In this document: positions 48,491 through 55,687 of the stretch, one piece after another
Layout of the letters: every line of letters begins with the position of its first letter
How positions within the stretch are numbered: the stretch's first letter is position 1
DNA from: Veillonella dispar
Lineage (GTDB): Bacteria; Bacillota; Negativicutes; Veillonellales; Veillonellaceae
DNA length: 64,000 nt
NCBI RefSeq assembly: GCF_900637515.1
Contig: NZ_LR134375.1
Location: 889,952 to 953,951 of the forward strand
Reading direction: 5' to 3'
Notes under the pieces: generated by a model
Databases searched by the model: none
What the model was told of the DNA's origin: nothing
The model's input: the letters and a program-made list of their open reading frames with translations, nothing else
Program-made: the position numbers and the translations under genes

Positions 48491-49960
48491 ATGAGTTCCA
48501 TGAAAGTTCGTTTTGCTCCAAGCCCTACGGGTCCATTCCACATTGGTGGTGCTCGTTCTGCTTTGTTTAACTGGTTGTTAGCACGTAAAGAAAAAGGCAC
48601 ATTTGTATTGCGTATTGAAGATACAGATCTGGCTCGCTCTACTCGTGAAAGTGAAGAAAATATCAAAGCTTCCTTGCAATGGCTTGGCATGAACTGGGAT
48701 GAAGGCATTGATGTAGGTGGCGATAATGGTCCTTACCGTCAAACAGAACGTCTTGACTTATATAAAGAAGTAACACAACGTTTGTTGGATGAAGGCAAAG
48801 CGTATGAGTGCTATTGCACACCTGAAGAATTAGATGCTGTTCGCCAAGAACAAATGGATCGTGGTGAAACACCTAAATATAATGGCCATTGCCAACATTT
48901 AGATGAAGAAACAAAGGCTAAATATATTGCAGAAGGTCGTAAACCAACCATTCGCTTGCGCGTTCCCTTGAATAAAACATATGCTTTCGATGATATGGTA
49001 CGTGGTCATGTATCCTTTGAATCCAATGGTGTAGGTGACTTTGTAATCGTAAAATCTGATGGTATTCCTGTATATAACTTTGCAGTAGTAATGGATGATC
49101 ATATGATGGGGATTACTCACGTTATTCGTGCAGAAGAACATTTATCTAATACTCCACGTCAAATGGCTATTTATGAAGCACTAGGCTGGGAAGTGCCAAA
49201 ATTTGGTCACATTTCCTTGATTCTTGGCAAAGATTACAAAAAAATGTCCAAACGCCATGGTGCTACATCTGTTGAACAATACAAACAATTGGGCTATTTA
49301 CCAGAAGCACTAGTAAACTTCTTGGCTCTTCTTGGTTGGGCTCCAGAAGGGGAAGAAGAGTTCTTCACACAAGATGAATTGATTCAAGCCTTCTCCATGG
49401 ATCGTGTAGCTAAAAACCCTGCTGTATTCGATATTGATAAGTTGAACCATATCAACTTCCACTACATGAAAAACTTAAGCGATGAAGAGCTATTCCATCT
49501 TTGTTTGCCACATTTGAAAGAAGTTGGCTTGGCTCCAGATAGCTTAAATCAAGCGGATATTGATTGGTTGACATTATTATGCTCTACATTCCGCGACCAT
49601 ATTAGCTATGGGGCGCAAATTAAAGATCATGTAGGCATGTTTATGGGTGAAACTGTATTCCTTGAAGAAGGTCACGAAGAGGAATTGCGTGCTGTATTGA
49701 ATGAAGAAACAACACCAACAGTTATAGGTGCATTCCGCAGTGCATTGGCTGAACTTGATGAAATTACGCCTGATGTTGTAAAAGCAACTATTAAAGCAGT
49801 TATGAAAGAAACTGCTTTGAAAGGTAAATTCGTATTCATGCCAATCCGCGTAGCTTTAACTGGTCAAATGCATGGTCCAGATTTGAATAATATTGTTACA
49901 TTGCTTGGTAAAGAAAAATGCTTACATCGCTTAGACAATGTTAGCGCTTTAACAAAATAG
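48491..49960 (+). CDS. gltX: Glutamyl-tRNA synthetase
   Basis: Charges tRNA-Glu. It has 489 residues. The HIGH motif is in APSPTGPFHIGGAR (about residues 9-21), and KMSKRHG lies near residue 250. It starts two bases after ispDF with AGGAGAGG upstream. Its usual neighbour cysE is absent. A terminator and a separate transporter gene follow. Confidence 0.97.
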   Translation: MSSMKVRFAPSPTGPFHIGGARSALFNWLLARKEKGTFVLRIEDTDLARSTRESEENIKASLQWLGMNWDEGIDVGGDNGPYRQTERLDLYKEVTQRLLDEGKAYECYCTPEELDAVRQEQMDRGETPKYNGHCQHLDEETKAKYIAEGRKPTIRLRVPLNKTYAFDDMVRGHVSFESNGVGDFVIVKSDGIPVYNFAVVMDDHMMGITHVIRAEEHLSNTPRQMAIYEALGWEVPKFGHISLILGKDYKKMSKRHGATSVEQYKQLGYLPEALVNFLALLGWAPEGEEEFFTQDELIQAFSMDRVAKNPAVFDIDKLNHINFHYMKNLSDEELFHLCLPHLKEVGLAPDSLNQADIDWLTLLCSTFRDHISYGAQIKDHVGMFMGETVFLEEGHEEELRAVLNEETTPTVIGAFRSALAELDEITPDVVKATIKAVMKETALKGKFVFMPIRVALTGQMHGPDLNNIVTLLGKEKCLHRLDNVSALTK

Positions 49961-49974
49961 TAATACAATCTAAG

Positions 49975-50012
49975 AAAAAAGCTCTCATAGCTATTGTTAT
50001 GAGAGCTTTTTA
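49975..50012 (+). terminator. Intrinsic terminator of gltX
   Basis: A 9-bp G/C-containing stem extended by A-T pairs (49977-49989 with 49998-50010), flanked by A6 and T5. Confidence 0.92.
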
Positions 50013-50018
50013 TGTATA

Positions 50019-50047
50019 TTGAGATTATCCTATAGAAATGCTATAAT
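50019..50047 (+). promoter_or_regulatory. Promoter of the BASS transporter gene
   Basis: TTGAGA and TATAAT at 17 bases, with TGC before the -10 box. It lies 46 bases before the start codon. Confidence 0.8.
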
Positions 50048-50092
50048 AATCGGCGTCTTTTATTTTTATTTATTATGAAAGTGAGTGCATTT

Positions 50093-51046
50093 ATGAGTAT
50101 TATTCGTTCTCTTAACCACTTATTCAATAGCTATCTTTCCTGGGTCGTGCTATTGATGGCAGTGTTAGCGTATGTATTACCAACTGTATTTTCTTGGATG
50201 ACGCCGTACATTGCGTACATGCTTCAATTTGTAATGTTTGCCATGGGTTTAACATTAACAGCTCAAGTGTTCCTTGATGTATTTAAGCAACCGATGAAAG
50301 TTATCCTTGTATCTGTAATTCAATTCTTGTGGATGCCATTAGCAGGTTTCTTGGTAGCCCTTATTTTCAATTTCCCTCCAGAAATTGGTATCGGATTCAT
50401 CTTGTTAGGTGCATGTCCTGGTGGTACTGCCTCTAATGTAATGACATTCCTTGCGAATGGTAATGTTCCGTTATCTGTATCTGCAACGACTGTTTCTACA
50501 TTATTGGCTCCAATTTTGACACCTTTATTCGTTGTATTGTATGCAGGTGCTACATCTTCCATTGAAATCCAATTTATGCCGATGTTTATTTCTATCGTAA
50601 AAATCGTATTGGTACCGATCATCTTGGGTATCGTATTGAATTACTTCATCGGCTCTAAGATCGAACCTGTTAAATCTGTATGTCCTACAATTGCGGCTAT
50701 TGCAGTATTATTAATCTTGGCTGCTGTTACTGCAGTGAACCAAAAACAAATTGCTGAAACTGGTTTCATCATCTTCGTAGCTTGCTTAGTACAAAATGTG
50801 AGTGGTTATGTAGTAACGTACTTTATATGTAAGGCTCTTAGTATTGATGTTTCCTCTCGTCGTGCAATGCAAATTGAAGTGGCAATGCAAAACTCTGCAT
50901 TATCCGTATCTTTAGCGCTTAAACATTTTACTCCTCAAGCGGCAGTAGCAGGTGCAGTATTCTCTATCATTCATAACTTTACAGGCTCTATCTTCGCAGG
51001 TATTTGCCGTAAACATGACGATCAAGAGAAGTTGGAAAATGCTTAA
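50093..51046 (+). CDS. BASS-family sodium symporter
   Basis: A secondary transporter of the bile acid:sodium symporter fold. It has 317 residues and about nine or ten membrane helices. The conserved LGACPGGTASNVMTFLANGNVPLSV segment (about 107-131) and EVAMQNSALSVSLA near the C terminus define the family. Bacterial members carry organic anions such as pantoate or keto acids; the substrate here is unknown. ATG 50093 has a weak GTGAG upstream, and ATG 50075 has none. It stands where cysE lies in Bacillus. Confidence 0.88.
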   Translation: MSIIRSLNHLFNSYLSWVVLLMAVLAYVLPTVFSWMTPYIAYMLQFVMFAMGLTLTAQVFLDVFKQPMKVILVSVIQFLWMPLAGFLVALIFNFPPEIGIGFILLGACPGGTASNVMTFLANGNVPLSVSATTVSTLLAPILTPLFVVLYAGATSSIEIQFMPMFISIVKIVLVPIILGIVLNYFIGSKIEPVKSVCPTIAAIAVLLILAAVTAVNQKQIAETGFIIFVACLVQNVSGYVVTYFICKALSIDVSSRRAMQIEVAMQNSALSVSLALKHFTPQAAVAGAVFSIIHNFTGSIFAGICRKHDDQEKLENA

Positions 51047-51061
51047 TAGTTAATTCATCAT

Positions 51062-51145
51062 CCTCATCTTTCAAATTTATATCCGAAATATGCATGTTTA
51101 ATACATTGTTTGGCTATGTTGAAAGATGAGGGTTTTCTTGTTTTC
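51062..51145 (+). terminator. Terminator after the BASS gene
   Basis: A 13-bp perfect stem (51062-51074 with 51119-51131) closes a 44-base loop and is followed by GTTTTCTTGTTTT. Confidence 0.72.
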
Positions 51146-51146
51146 A

Positions 51147-51175
51147 TTGACATTCTATAGGATAATTGATATAAT
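51147..51175 (+). promoter_or_regulatory. Consensus promoter of cysS
   Basis: Perfect TTGACA and TATAAT, 17 bases apart. It drives the T-box leader. Confidence 0.92.
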
Positions 51176-51204
51176 ATTTCTATATCTGAATATAGATTTA
51201 ATAG

Positions 51205-51430
51205 TAAAAGCTGAGACTGAAAGAAGTACTCTACAACTAACTTTTTAGCGAGAACCGATGGTGGGAGGGTTCAAGTATAGGTAGACGAAATGCATTCACG
51301 AGCTGACATTCCGATTATAGGTAGGTTTGTCCGGTGACGCGCCGTTATGCGATGAGTGGGTGCCACTGCTGGTACCTAACAGAGTGGAACCGCGGACCAT
51401 CGTCTCTGTATGAGATGAGGGGTCTTTTTT
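51205..51430 (+). promoter_or_regulatory. T-box leader upstream of cysS
   Basis: The T-box core AGAGTGGAACCGCGG is at 51381-51395. Stem I apical features (GATGGTGGGAG, near 51258) lie upstream. A terminator hairpin ending in a T7 run is at about 51395-51428. The candidate specifier codon is TGC (Cys) at 51291-51293, in keeping with the gene downstream. Uncharged tRNA-Cys should favour the antiterminator and raise cysS expression. Confidence 0.93.
51395..51428 (+). terminator. T-box regulated terminator
   Basis: The hairpin has GACC and GGGTC at the base and GTCTC/GAGAT inside, followed by T6-7. It is mutually exclusive with the T-box antiterminator. Confidence 0.82.
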
Positions 51431-51459
51431 ATTTTACGAAAATGGAGGCATCGGTAACG

Positions 51460-52908
51460 ATGAGAGAAATTACAGTTTATAATACTATGACGCGCCAAAA
51501 AGAGGTGTTCAATCCTGTAACACCAGGTGAGGCAAAGATGTACGTATGTGGTGTTACACCATATAACCATCCTCACATTGGCAATGCACGTCCATTCGTA
51601 ACTTGGGACGTAATTCGTCGCTATATGAAACATGTAGGCTATAAAGTAACATATGTACAAAACTTTACTGATGTAGATGACAAAATCATCAATACATCCA
51701 ATGGTGAAGGCGTATCTTGGGATACTATTGCAAACCGTTATATCGACAGCTATTTCGAAGTAATGGATGCCCTTGGTGTACAACGTGCTGATATTTATCC
51801 ACGTGTTTCTACACATATCGAAGATATTATTGCTATGATCTCTACATTGATTGAAAAAGGCTATGCTTATGAACTCGATGGCGATGTATATTATAGCGTT
51901 GATAAATTTGAACATTATGGTGAGTTATCTGGCCGTACATTAGATGATATGGAAGCGGGTGCTCGTATCGAAGTTGATGGCCGTAAGAAAAATCCTATGG
52001 ACTTTGCGTTATGGAAAGCTGCAAAACCAGGTGAACCATATTGGGAAAGCCCTTGGGGGAATGGCCGTCCAGGTTGGCACATTGAATGTTCTGCTATGAG
52101 CCAAAAATATTTAGGTACAGAATTTGACTTCCATGGTGGTGGTAGTGATTTGATCTTCCCTCATCATGAAAACGAAATTGCCCAATCTGAAGGTTGTTCT
52201 GGTCAACATCCATCTGTACGCTATTGGTTACACAATGGTTTCATTACCATTAATTCTGAAAAAATGTCTAAATCCTTGAATAACTTCTTCTTGGTAAAAG
52301 ATATTTTGGAACAATATAGCCCAGACGCATTGCGCTACTTCTTGTTGAGCACTCATTATCGTAGTCCATTAGATTTCTCTGATGAACGTTTAGAGGAAGC
52401 AAATAAATCCTTAGAACGTTTAAGCACTGCTATTGAAAATCTATTGTACCTTGAAAAATGTGAACCAGGTCCATGTGATGAAGCGCAACACTTATTAGAA
52501 AAAGCTAAAGAGTATGAAGAAGAATTCGAAGCAGCTATGAGCGATGACTTCAATACTGCGTTAGCTACATCTAGCATGTTTGGTCTTGCTAAAGAGATCA
52601 ACATTTACTATCAAACTGTAACAGGTCGTGAAGGTGTTGTTTGCCAAGAAGCTATTGCTGAAGTAAAACGTATCTTCAAGTTCATGACAGAAGTAATTGG
52701 TATTCTTGAAAAAGCATGGGAAGGCAACACAGGTGCTAACGCTGCTGAATATGAAGAATTAATGCAAGTAATCTTGTCTGTACGTCAAGCATGTCGCGAT
52801 CAAAAACAATGGGCATTAGCTGATTGTATCCGCGATCGTTTGGCTGAAATCGGTATTACTATTGAGGATTCCCCTCAAGGTGCACGGTGGAAAAAACGTG
52901 AAGTTTAA
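51460..52908 (+). CDS. cysS: Cysteinyl-tRNA synthetase
   Basis: Charges tRNA-Cys. It has 482 residues. A zinc ligand cysteine precedes the HIGH motif (CGVTPYNHPHIGNAR, about residues 23-37), and KMSKS is in SEKMSKSLNNF. The long frame reaching back to 51334 runs through the T-box, so ATG 51460 is taken as the start. GGAGG lies 11 bases upstream, rather far. It is followed by mrnC, which overlaps by 11 bases. Confidence 0.97.
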   Translation: MREITVYNTMTRQKEVFNPVTPGEAKMYVCGVTPYNHPHIGNARPFVTWDVIRRYMKHVGYKVTYVQNFTDVDDKIINTSNGEGVSWDTIANRYIDSYFEVMDALGVQRADIYPRVSTHIEDIIAMISTLIEKGYAYELDGDVYYSVDKFEHYGELSGRTLDDMEAGARIEVDGRKKNPMDFALWKAAKPGEPYWESPWGNGRPGWHIECSAMSQKYLGTEFDFHGGGSDLIFPHHENEIAQSEGCSGQHPSVRYWLHNGFITINSEKMSKSLNNFFLVKDILEQYSPDALRYFLLSTHYRSPLDFSDERLEEANKSLERLSTAIENLLYLEKCEPGPCDEAQHLLEKAKEYEEEFEAAMSDDFNTALATSSMFGLAKEINIYYQTVTGREGVVCQEAIAEVKRIFKFMTEVIGILEKAWEGNTGANAAEYEELMQVILSVRQACRDQKQWALADCIRDRLAEIGITIEDSPQGARWKKREV

Positions 52909-53374
52909 ACAATTTCAATTCTTAAAGAATGAAGCAATAAAAAAGTTGACGGCTCTTGAACAAGAGCCGCTTCGTTTGCGTAAACGAACTATAGAGGAGT
53001 GTCTCAGTGCAGATGCAGTTATGCTTGCCTATATTGGCGATGCCGTATACTCCATGTATGTCCGTGAACGAGTGGTACAAATGAATATATCTAAGGTACA
53101 AGTGTTGCACACCATTGTTACTGAGTTTATTTGTGCTAAGTCACAAGCGAAGGTATTGCTTGAAATAGAGGATGCTTTCACAGAACAAGAACAAGCTATT
53201 GCACGACGAGCTAGAAATAGTAATGTAAATGTGCCAAAAAGTAGTTCTGTTCAAGAGTATCGTAGTAGTACAGCCTTTGAAGCCGTACTTGGATTTCTTT
53301 ATGAAACGCGTCAAGATGAGCGCTTACAAGATGTTATGAAGCAAGCCTTTTCAATAACTCTACGAGGTATGTAG
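52898..53374 (+). CDS. mrnC: Mini-ribonuclease III
   Basis: Processes the 23S rRNA ends in Firmicutes. It has 158 residues: a single RNase III catalytic domain without the double-stranded RNA-binding domain. The motif LAYIGDAVYSMYVRE near residue 42 carries the key acidic residue, and FEAVLGFLY completes the site. The start is GTG after GGTGG, inside the end of cysS. The gene order cysS-mrnC-rlmB-rae1-sigH matches Bacillus. Confidence 0.94.
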   Translation: MKFKQFQFLKNEAIKKLTALEQEPLRLRKRTIEECLSADAVMLAYIGDAVYSMYVRERVVQMNISKVQVLHTIVTEFICAKSQAKVLLEIEDAFTEQEQAIARRARNSNVNVPKSSSVQEYRSSTAFEAVLGFLYETRQDERLQDVMKQAFSITLRGM

Positions 53375-53375
53375 T

Positions 53376-54107
53376 ATGGATAATTATATTGTAGGTCGCA
53401 ATGCGGTTAAAGAGGCCCTTAAAAGTGGTCGTTCCATCCAGCGCATTATGGTCAGTGAAGATAAGGTTAAAACAGGTCTAGCTGATATTGTTGGCCTTGC
53501 TAAATCTCAAGGCATTGAAGTGCGTCCAACACCTATCAAACAAATGAATAAATATGATTTAGAGGTACCACACCAAGGTGTTATTGCTCTTGTTTCTGCT
53601 GTTCAATTTAAGGAACTTGGTGAAGTACTACAAGAGACGAATCATGATGTCCCTTTGCTTATCCTAACAGATGGTGTTGAGGATCCACATAACATGGGCG
53701 CAATTATCCGTACTGCGGAATGTGTAGGGGCTACGGCCGTACTCATTCCTAAGCGTCACAATGCTCCTATTAATGCTACTGTAGCTAAAACATCGGCAGG
53801 TGCTATTGAACAAATTCCACTTGTACAGGTTGGGAATGTAGCTCAAACTATTAAACAACTTCAAAAACAAGGTTTTTGGGTTATGGGCGCTCATATGGAA
53901 GGTGATCGTACCTTATACGAGGCGGATATGACAATTCCTACAGTTATCGTTATCGGTAATGAAGGTAAGGGCATTAGCCGCGTTGTGAAAGAGGCTTGTG
54001 ATTTCCTCGTTACCATCCCTATGTATGGGAATTTAAATTCTTTGAATGCATCTGTTGCAGCCGCCGTTCTTATGTATGAAGCGGTTCGTCAACGACAAGC
54101 GAAATAA
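53376..54107 (+). CDS. rlmB: 23S rRNA (guanosine-2'-O)-methyltransferase RlmB
   Basis: A SPOUT-fold methyltransferase of 243 residues. The N-terminal substrate-binding part has GRNAVKEAL. The C-terminal knot motifs are DPHNMGAIIRTAE, VIGNEGKGISR and NLNSLNASVAAAVLMYE. In other bacteria it modifies G2251 of 23S rRNA. It lies one base after mrnC and 2 bases before the NYN gene. Confidence 0.94.
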   Translation: MDNYIVGRNAVKEALKSGRSIQRIMVSEDKVKTGLADIVGLAKSQGIEVRPTPIKQMNKYDLEVPHQGVIALVSAVQFKELGEVLQETNHDVPLLILTDGVEDPHNMGAIIRTAECVGATAVLIPKRHNAPINATVAKTSAGAIEQIPLVQVGNVAQTIKQLQKQGFWVMGAHMEGDRTLYEADMTIPTVIVIGNEGKGISRVVKEACDFLVTIPMYGNLNSLNASVAAAVLMYEAVRQRQAK

Positions 54108-54109
54108 TT

Positions 54110-54643
54110 ATGTTAAAAGATATCTTAATTGTAGATGGATATAATGTGATATTCGCCTGGACTCATCTAAAGAAATTGGCTCATGAGTCATTAGAACATG
54201 CCCGTATGGAGCTTAGAGATAGATTGTTAAACTACGGAAAATTCAAGGGATACGAAGTTATCCTTGTGTTTGATGGTAAATATACAAAGTCTGGCGGTTC
54301 TGTAGAGGCTATTACGAGCGGATTTCTTGAAGTCTATACTGAGGATGGAGAGACGGCGGATTCCTTTATTGAACGAGAGGTATTTTTGCGGAAAGGCAAA
54401 TATACCAATGTATATGTTGTAACCTCTGATGGAGCTGAACAAAATCAAATTCTTGGATCTGGTGGTTTACGCATTCCAGCTCGAGAATTGCAAAATATGA
54501 TTCGCATAGCTAAGGAAGAGGAACGATTACAATACGCTCATGAACATAGACGAGATCAATTTAGCTTGCGACGTAATGAAGTAGGAGGGTTATTATCTCC
54601 TGAAGTAGCTGAAAAGCTAGAGAAATTACGGCGTGGCCATTGA
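54110..54643 (+). CDS. NYN-domain endoribonuclease (YacP/Rae1-like)
   Basis: A 177-residue NYN (PIN-like) nuclease. N-terminal LIVDGYNVIFAW holds the first acidic residue; ETADSFIEREV and VVTSDGAEQN hold the others. In Bacillus the equivalent, Rae1, cuts mRNA in the ribosomal A site. It keeps the same position before sigH. The C-terminal 35 residues are basic. Confidence 0.9.
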   Translation: MLKDILIVDGYNVIFAWTHLKKLAHESLEHARMELRDRLLNYGKFKGYEVILVFDGKYTKSGGSVEAITSGFLEVYTEDGETADSFIEREVFLRKGKYTNVYVVTSDGAEQNQILGSGGLRIPARELQNMIRIAKEEERLQYAHEHRRDQFSLRRNEVGGLLSPEVAEKLEKLRRGH

Positions 54644-54715
54644 TAGTTGAAAATCACATATAGTTCCAGTATAATGAATATATTGGTTTTTCTGCTCAAT
54701 TGTAAGGAGGAGCAT

Positions 54716-55390
54716 ATGAACACAATTCATACACGCAAGCCCGATTACAATTTCAAAGAAATGACCGATGAGCAAGTTGTGGTCATAGCTCAAGAAGAGC
54801 AAAATGAGTTTGCAATCGATTATATTGTTAATAAATATAAAAACTTTGTTCGTGCAAAGGCGCGTTCTTACTTTTTAGTAGGCGCAGATCGTGAAGATAT
54901 CATTCAAGAAGGGATGATTGGTCTTTATAAGGCTACGCGAGATTTTAAACATGATAAATTAGCGTCCTTTAGAGCTTTTGCGGAGCTTTGTATAACTAGA
55001 CAGATTATTACGGCTATTAAGTCGGCTACTAGACAAAAACATGCGCCTTTAAATTCCTATGTATCTTTAAATAAGCCAGTTTATACAGAGGAATCAGAGC
55101 GTACATTGATCGAGATGCTATCTTCAGCAAAGGTTACCAATCCTGAGGATCTTATTATCAGCCAAGAGGAATTGGATGATATTGAGCGCAATATTGGTCA
55201 TATTTTAAGTGAACTCGAGTGGGAGGTCTTGGAAGGATATCTAGACGGACGTTCTTACCAAGAAATGGCTGAGGTCACTGATCGCAGTGTTAAATCTATA
55301 GATAATGCGTTGCAAAGGGTTAAACGTAAATTAGAGAAGTATTTAGAACATCGGGTTTTGGATTCTCCAAGAGCCACACAGGAAGGATGA
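54716..55390 (+). CDS. sigH: RNA polymerase sigma-H-type factor
   Basis: A sigma-70 family factor of 224 residues. Region 2 covers about residues 35-105 (DREDIIQEGMIGLYKATRDF) and region 4 about 165-215. In Bacillus SigH drives early sporulation and competence genes. The present organism probably does not sporulate, so competence or stress is a likelier role. AAGGAGGAGC precedes ATG 54716. secG overlaps or abuts its end. Confidence 0.92.
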   Translation: MNTIHTRKPDYNFKEMTDEQVVVIAQEEQNEFAIDYIVNKYKNFVRAKARSYFLVGADREDIIQEGMIGLYKATRDFKHDKLASFRAFAELCITRQIITAIKSATRQKHAPLNSYVSLNKPVYTEESERTLIEMLSSAKVTNPEDLIISQEELDDIERNIGHILSELEWEVLEGYLDGRSYQEMAEVTDRSVKSIDNALQRVKRKLEKYLEHRVLDSPRATQEG

Positions 55391-55395
55391 CAGTC

Positions 55396-55632
55396 GTGAC
55401 AAATTTCTTAATGATTGTAGAAGTTATTGTATCTATCTTATTAATCGTAGTAGTTGTTGCACAGAATAGCAAAAACGCAGGCATGGGTGGTGCTGTTTCT
55501 GGTGCGGCAGACTCTTCTTTTGGTGGTAAGCAACGCGGTTTAGATGCTTTCTTATCTAAATGTACGATTATATTGGGGATTATCTTTGCTGTGTTGAGCT
55601 TAGTGTTAGGGGCAATGATTAATCAATTCTAA
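55396..55632 (+). CDS. secG: Protein-export membrane protein SecG
   Basis: A small subunit of the SecYEG translocon. It has 78 residues and two membrane helices (about 3-23 and 55-75) joined by the conserved KNAGMGGAVSGAADSSFGGKQRGLDAFLSK loop, cited here only in part: GMGGAVSGA and RGLDAFL. The GTG at 55396 has AAGGAT about 7 bases upstream. The ATG at 55387 overlaps that site. Then a terminator and rnr follow, as in Bacillus secG-rnr-smpB. Confidence 0.93.
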   Translation: MTNFLMIVEVIVSILLIVVVVAQNSKNAGMGGAVSGAADSSFGGKQRGLDAFLSKCTIILGIIFAVLSLVLGAMINQF

Positions 55633-55637
55633 TGATG

Positions 55638-55662
55638 AAAGCCTGCTTTGCAGGCTTTTTCT
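55638..55662 (+). terminator. Intrinsic terminator of secG
   Basis: A 9-bp perfect stem (55638-55646 with 55650-55658), TTT loop and T tail. It lies 26 bases before rnr. Confidence 0.9.
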
Positions 55663-55687
55663 TTTTTCAGAATAAGGAGGTGAAGAT

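Noticed and set aside
51334..51459. N-terminal extension of cysS
   Set aside because: The frame is open but runs through the T-box and its terminator, so it is leader RNA and not coding.
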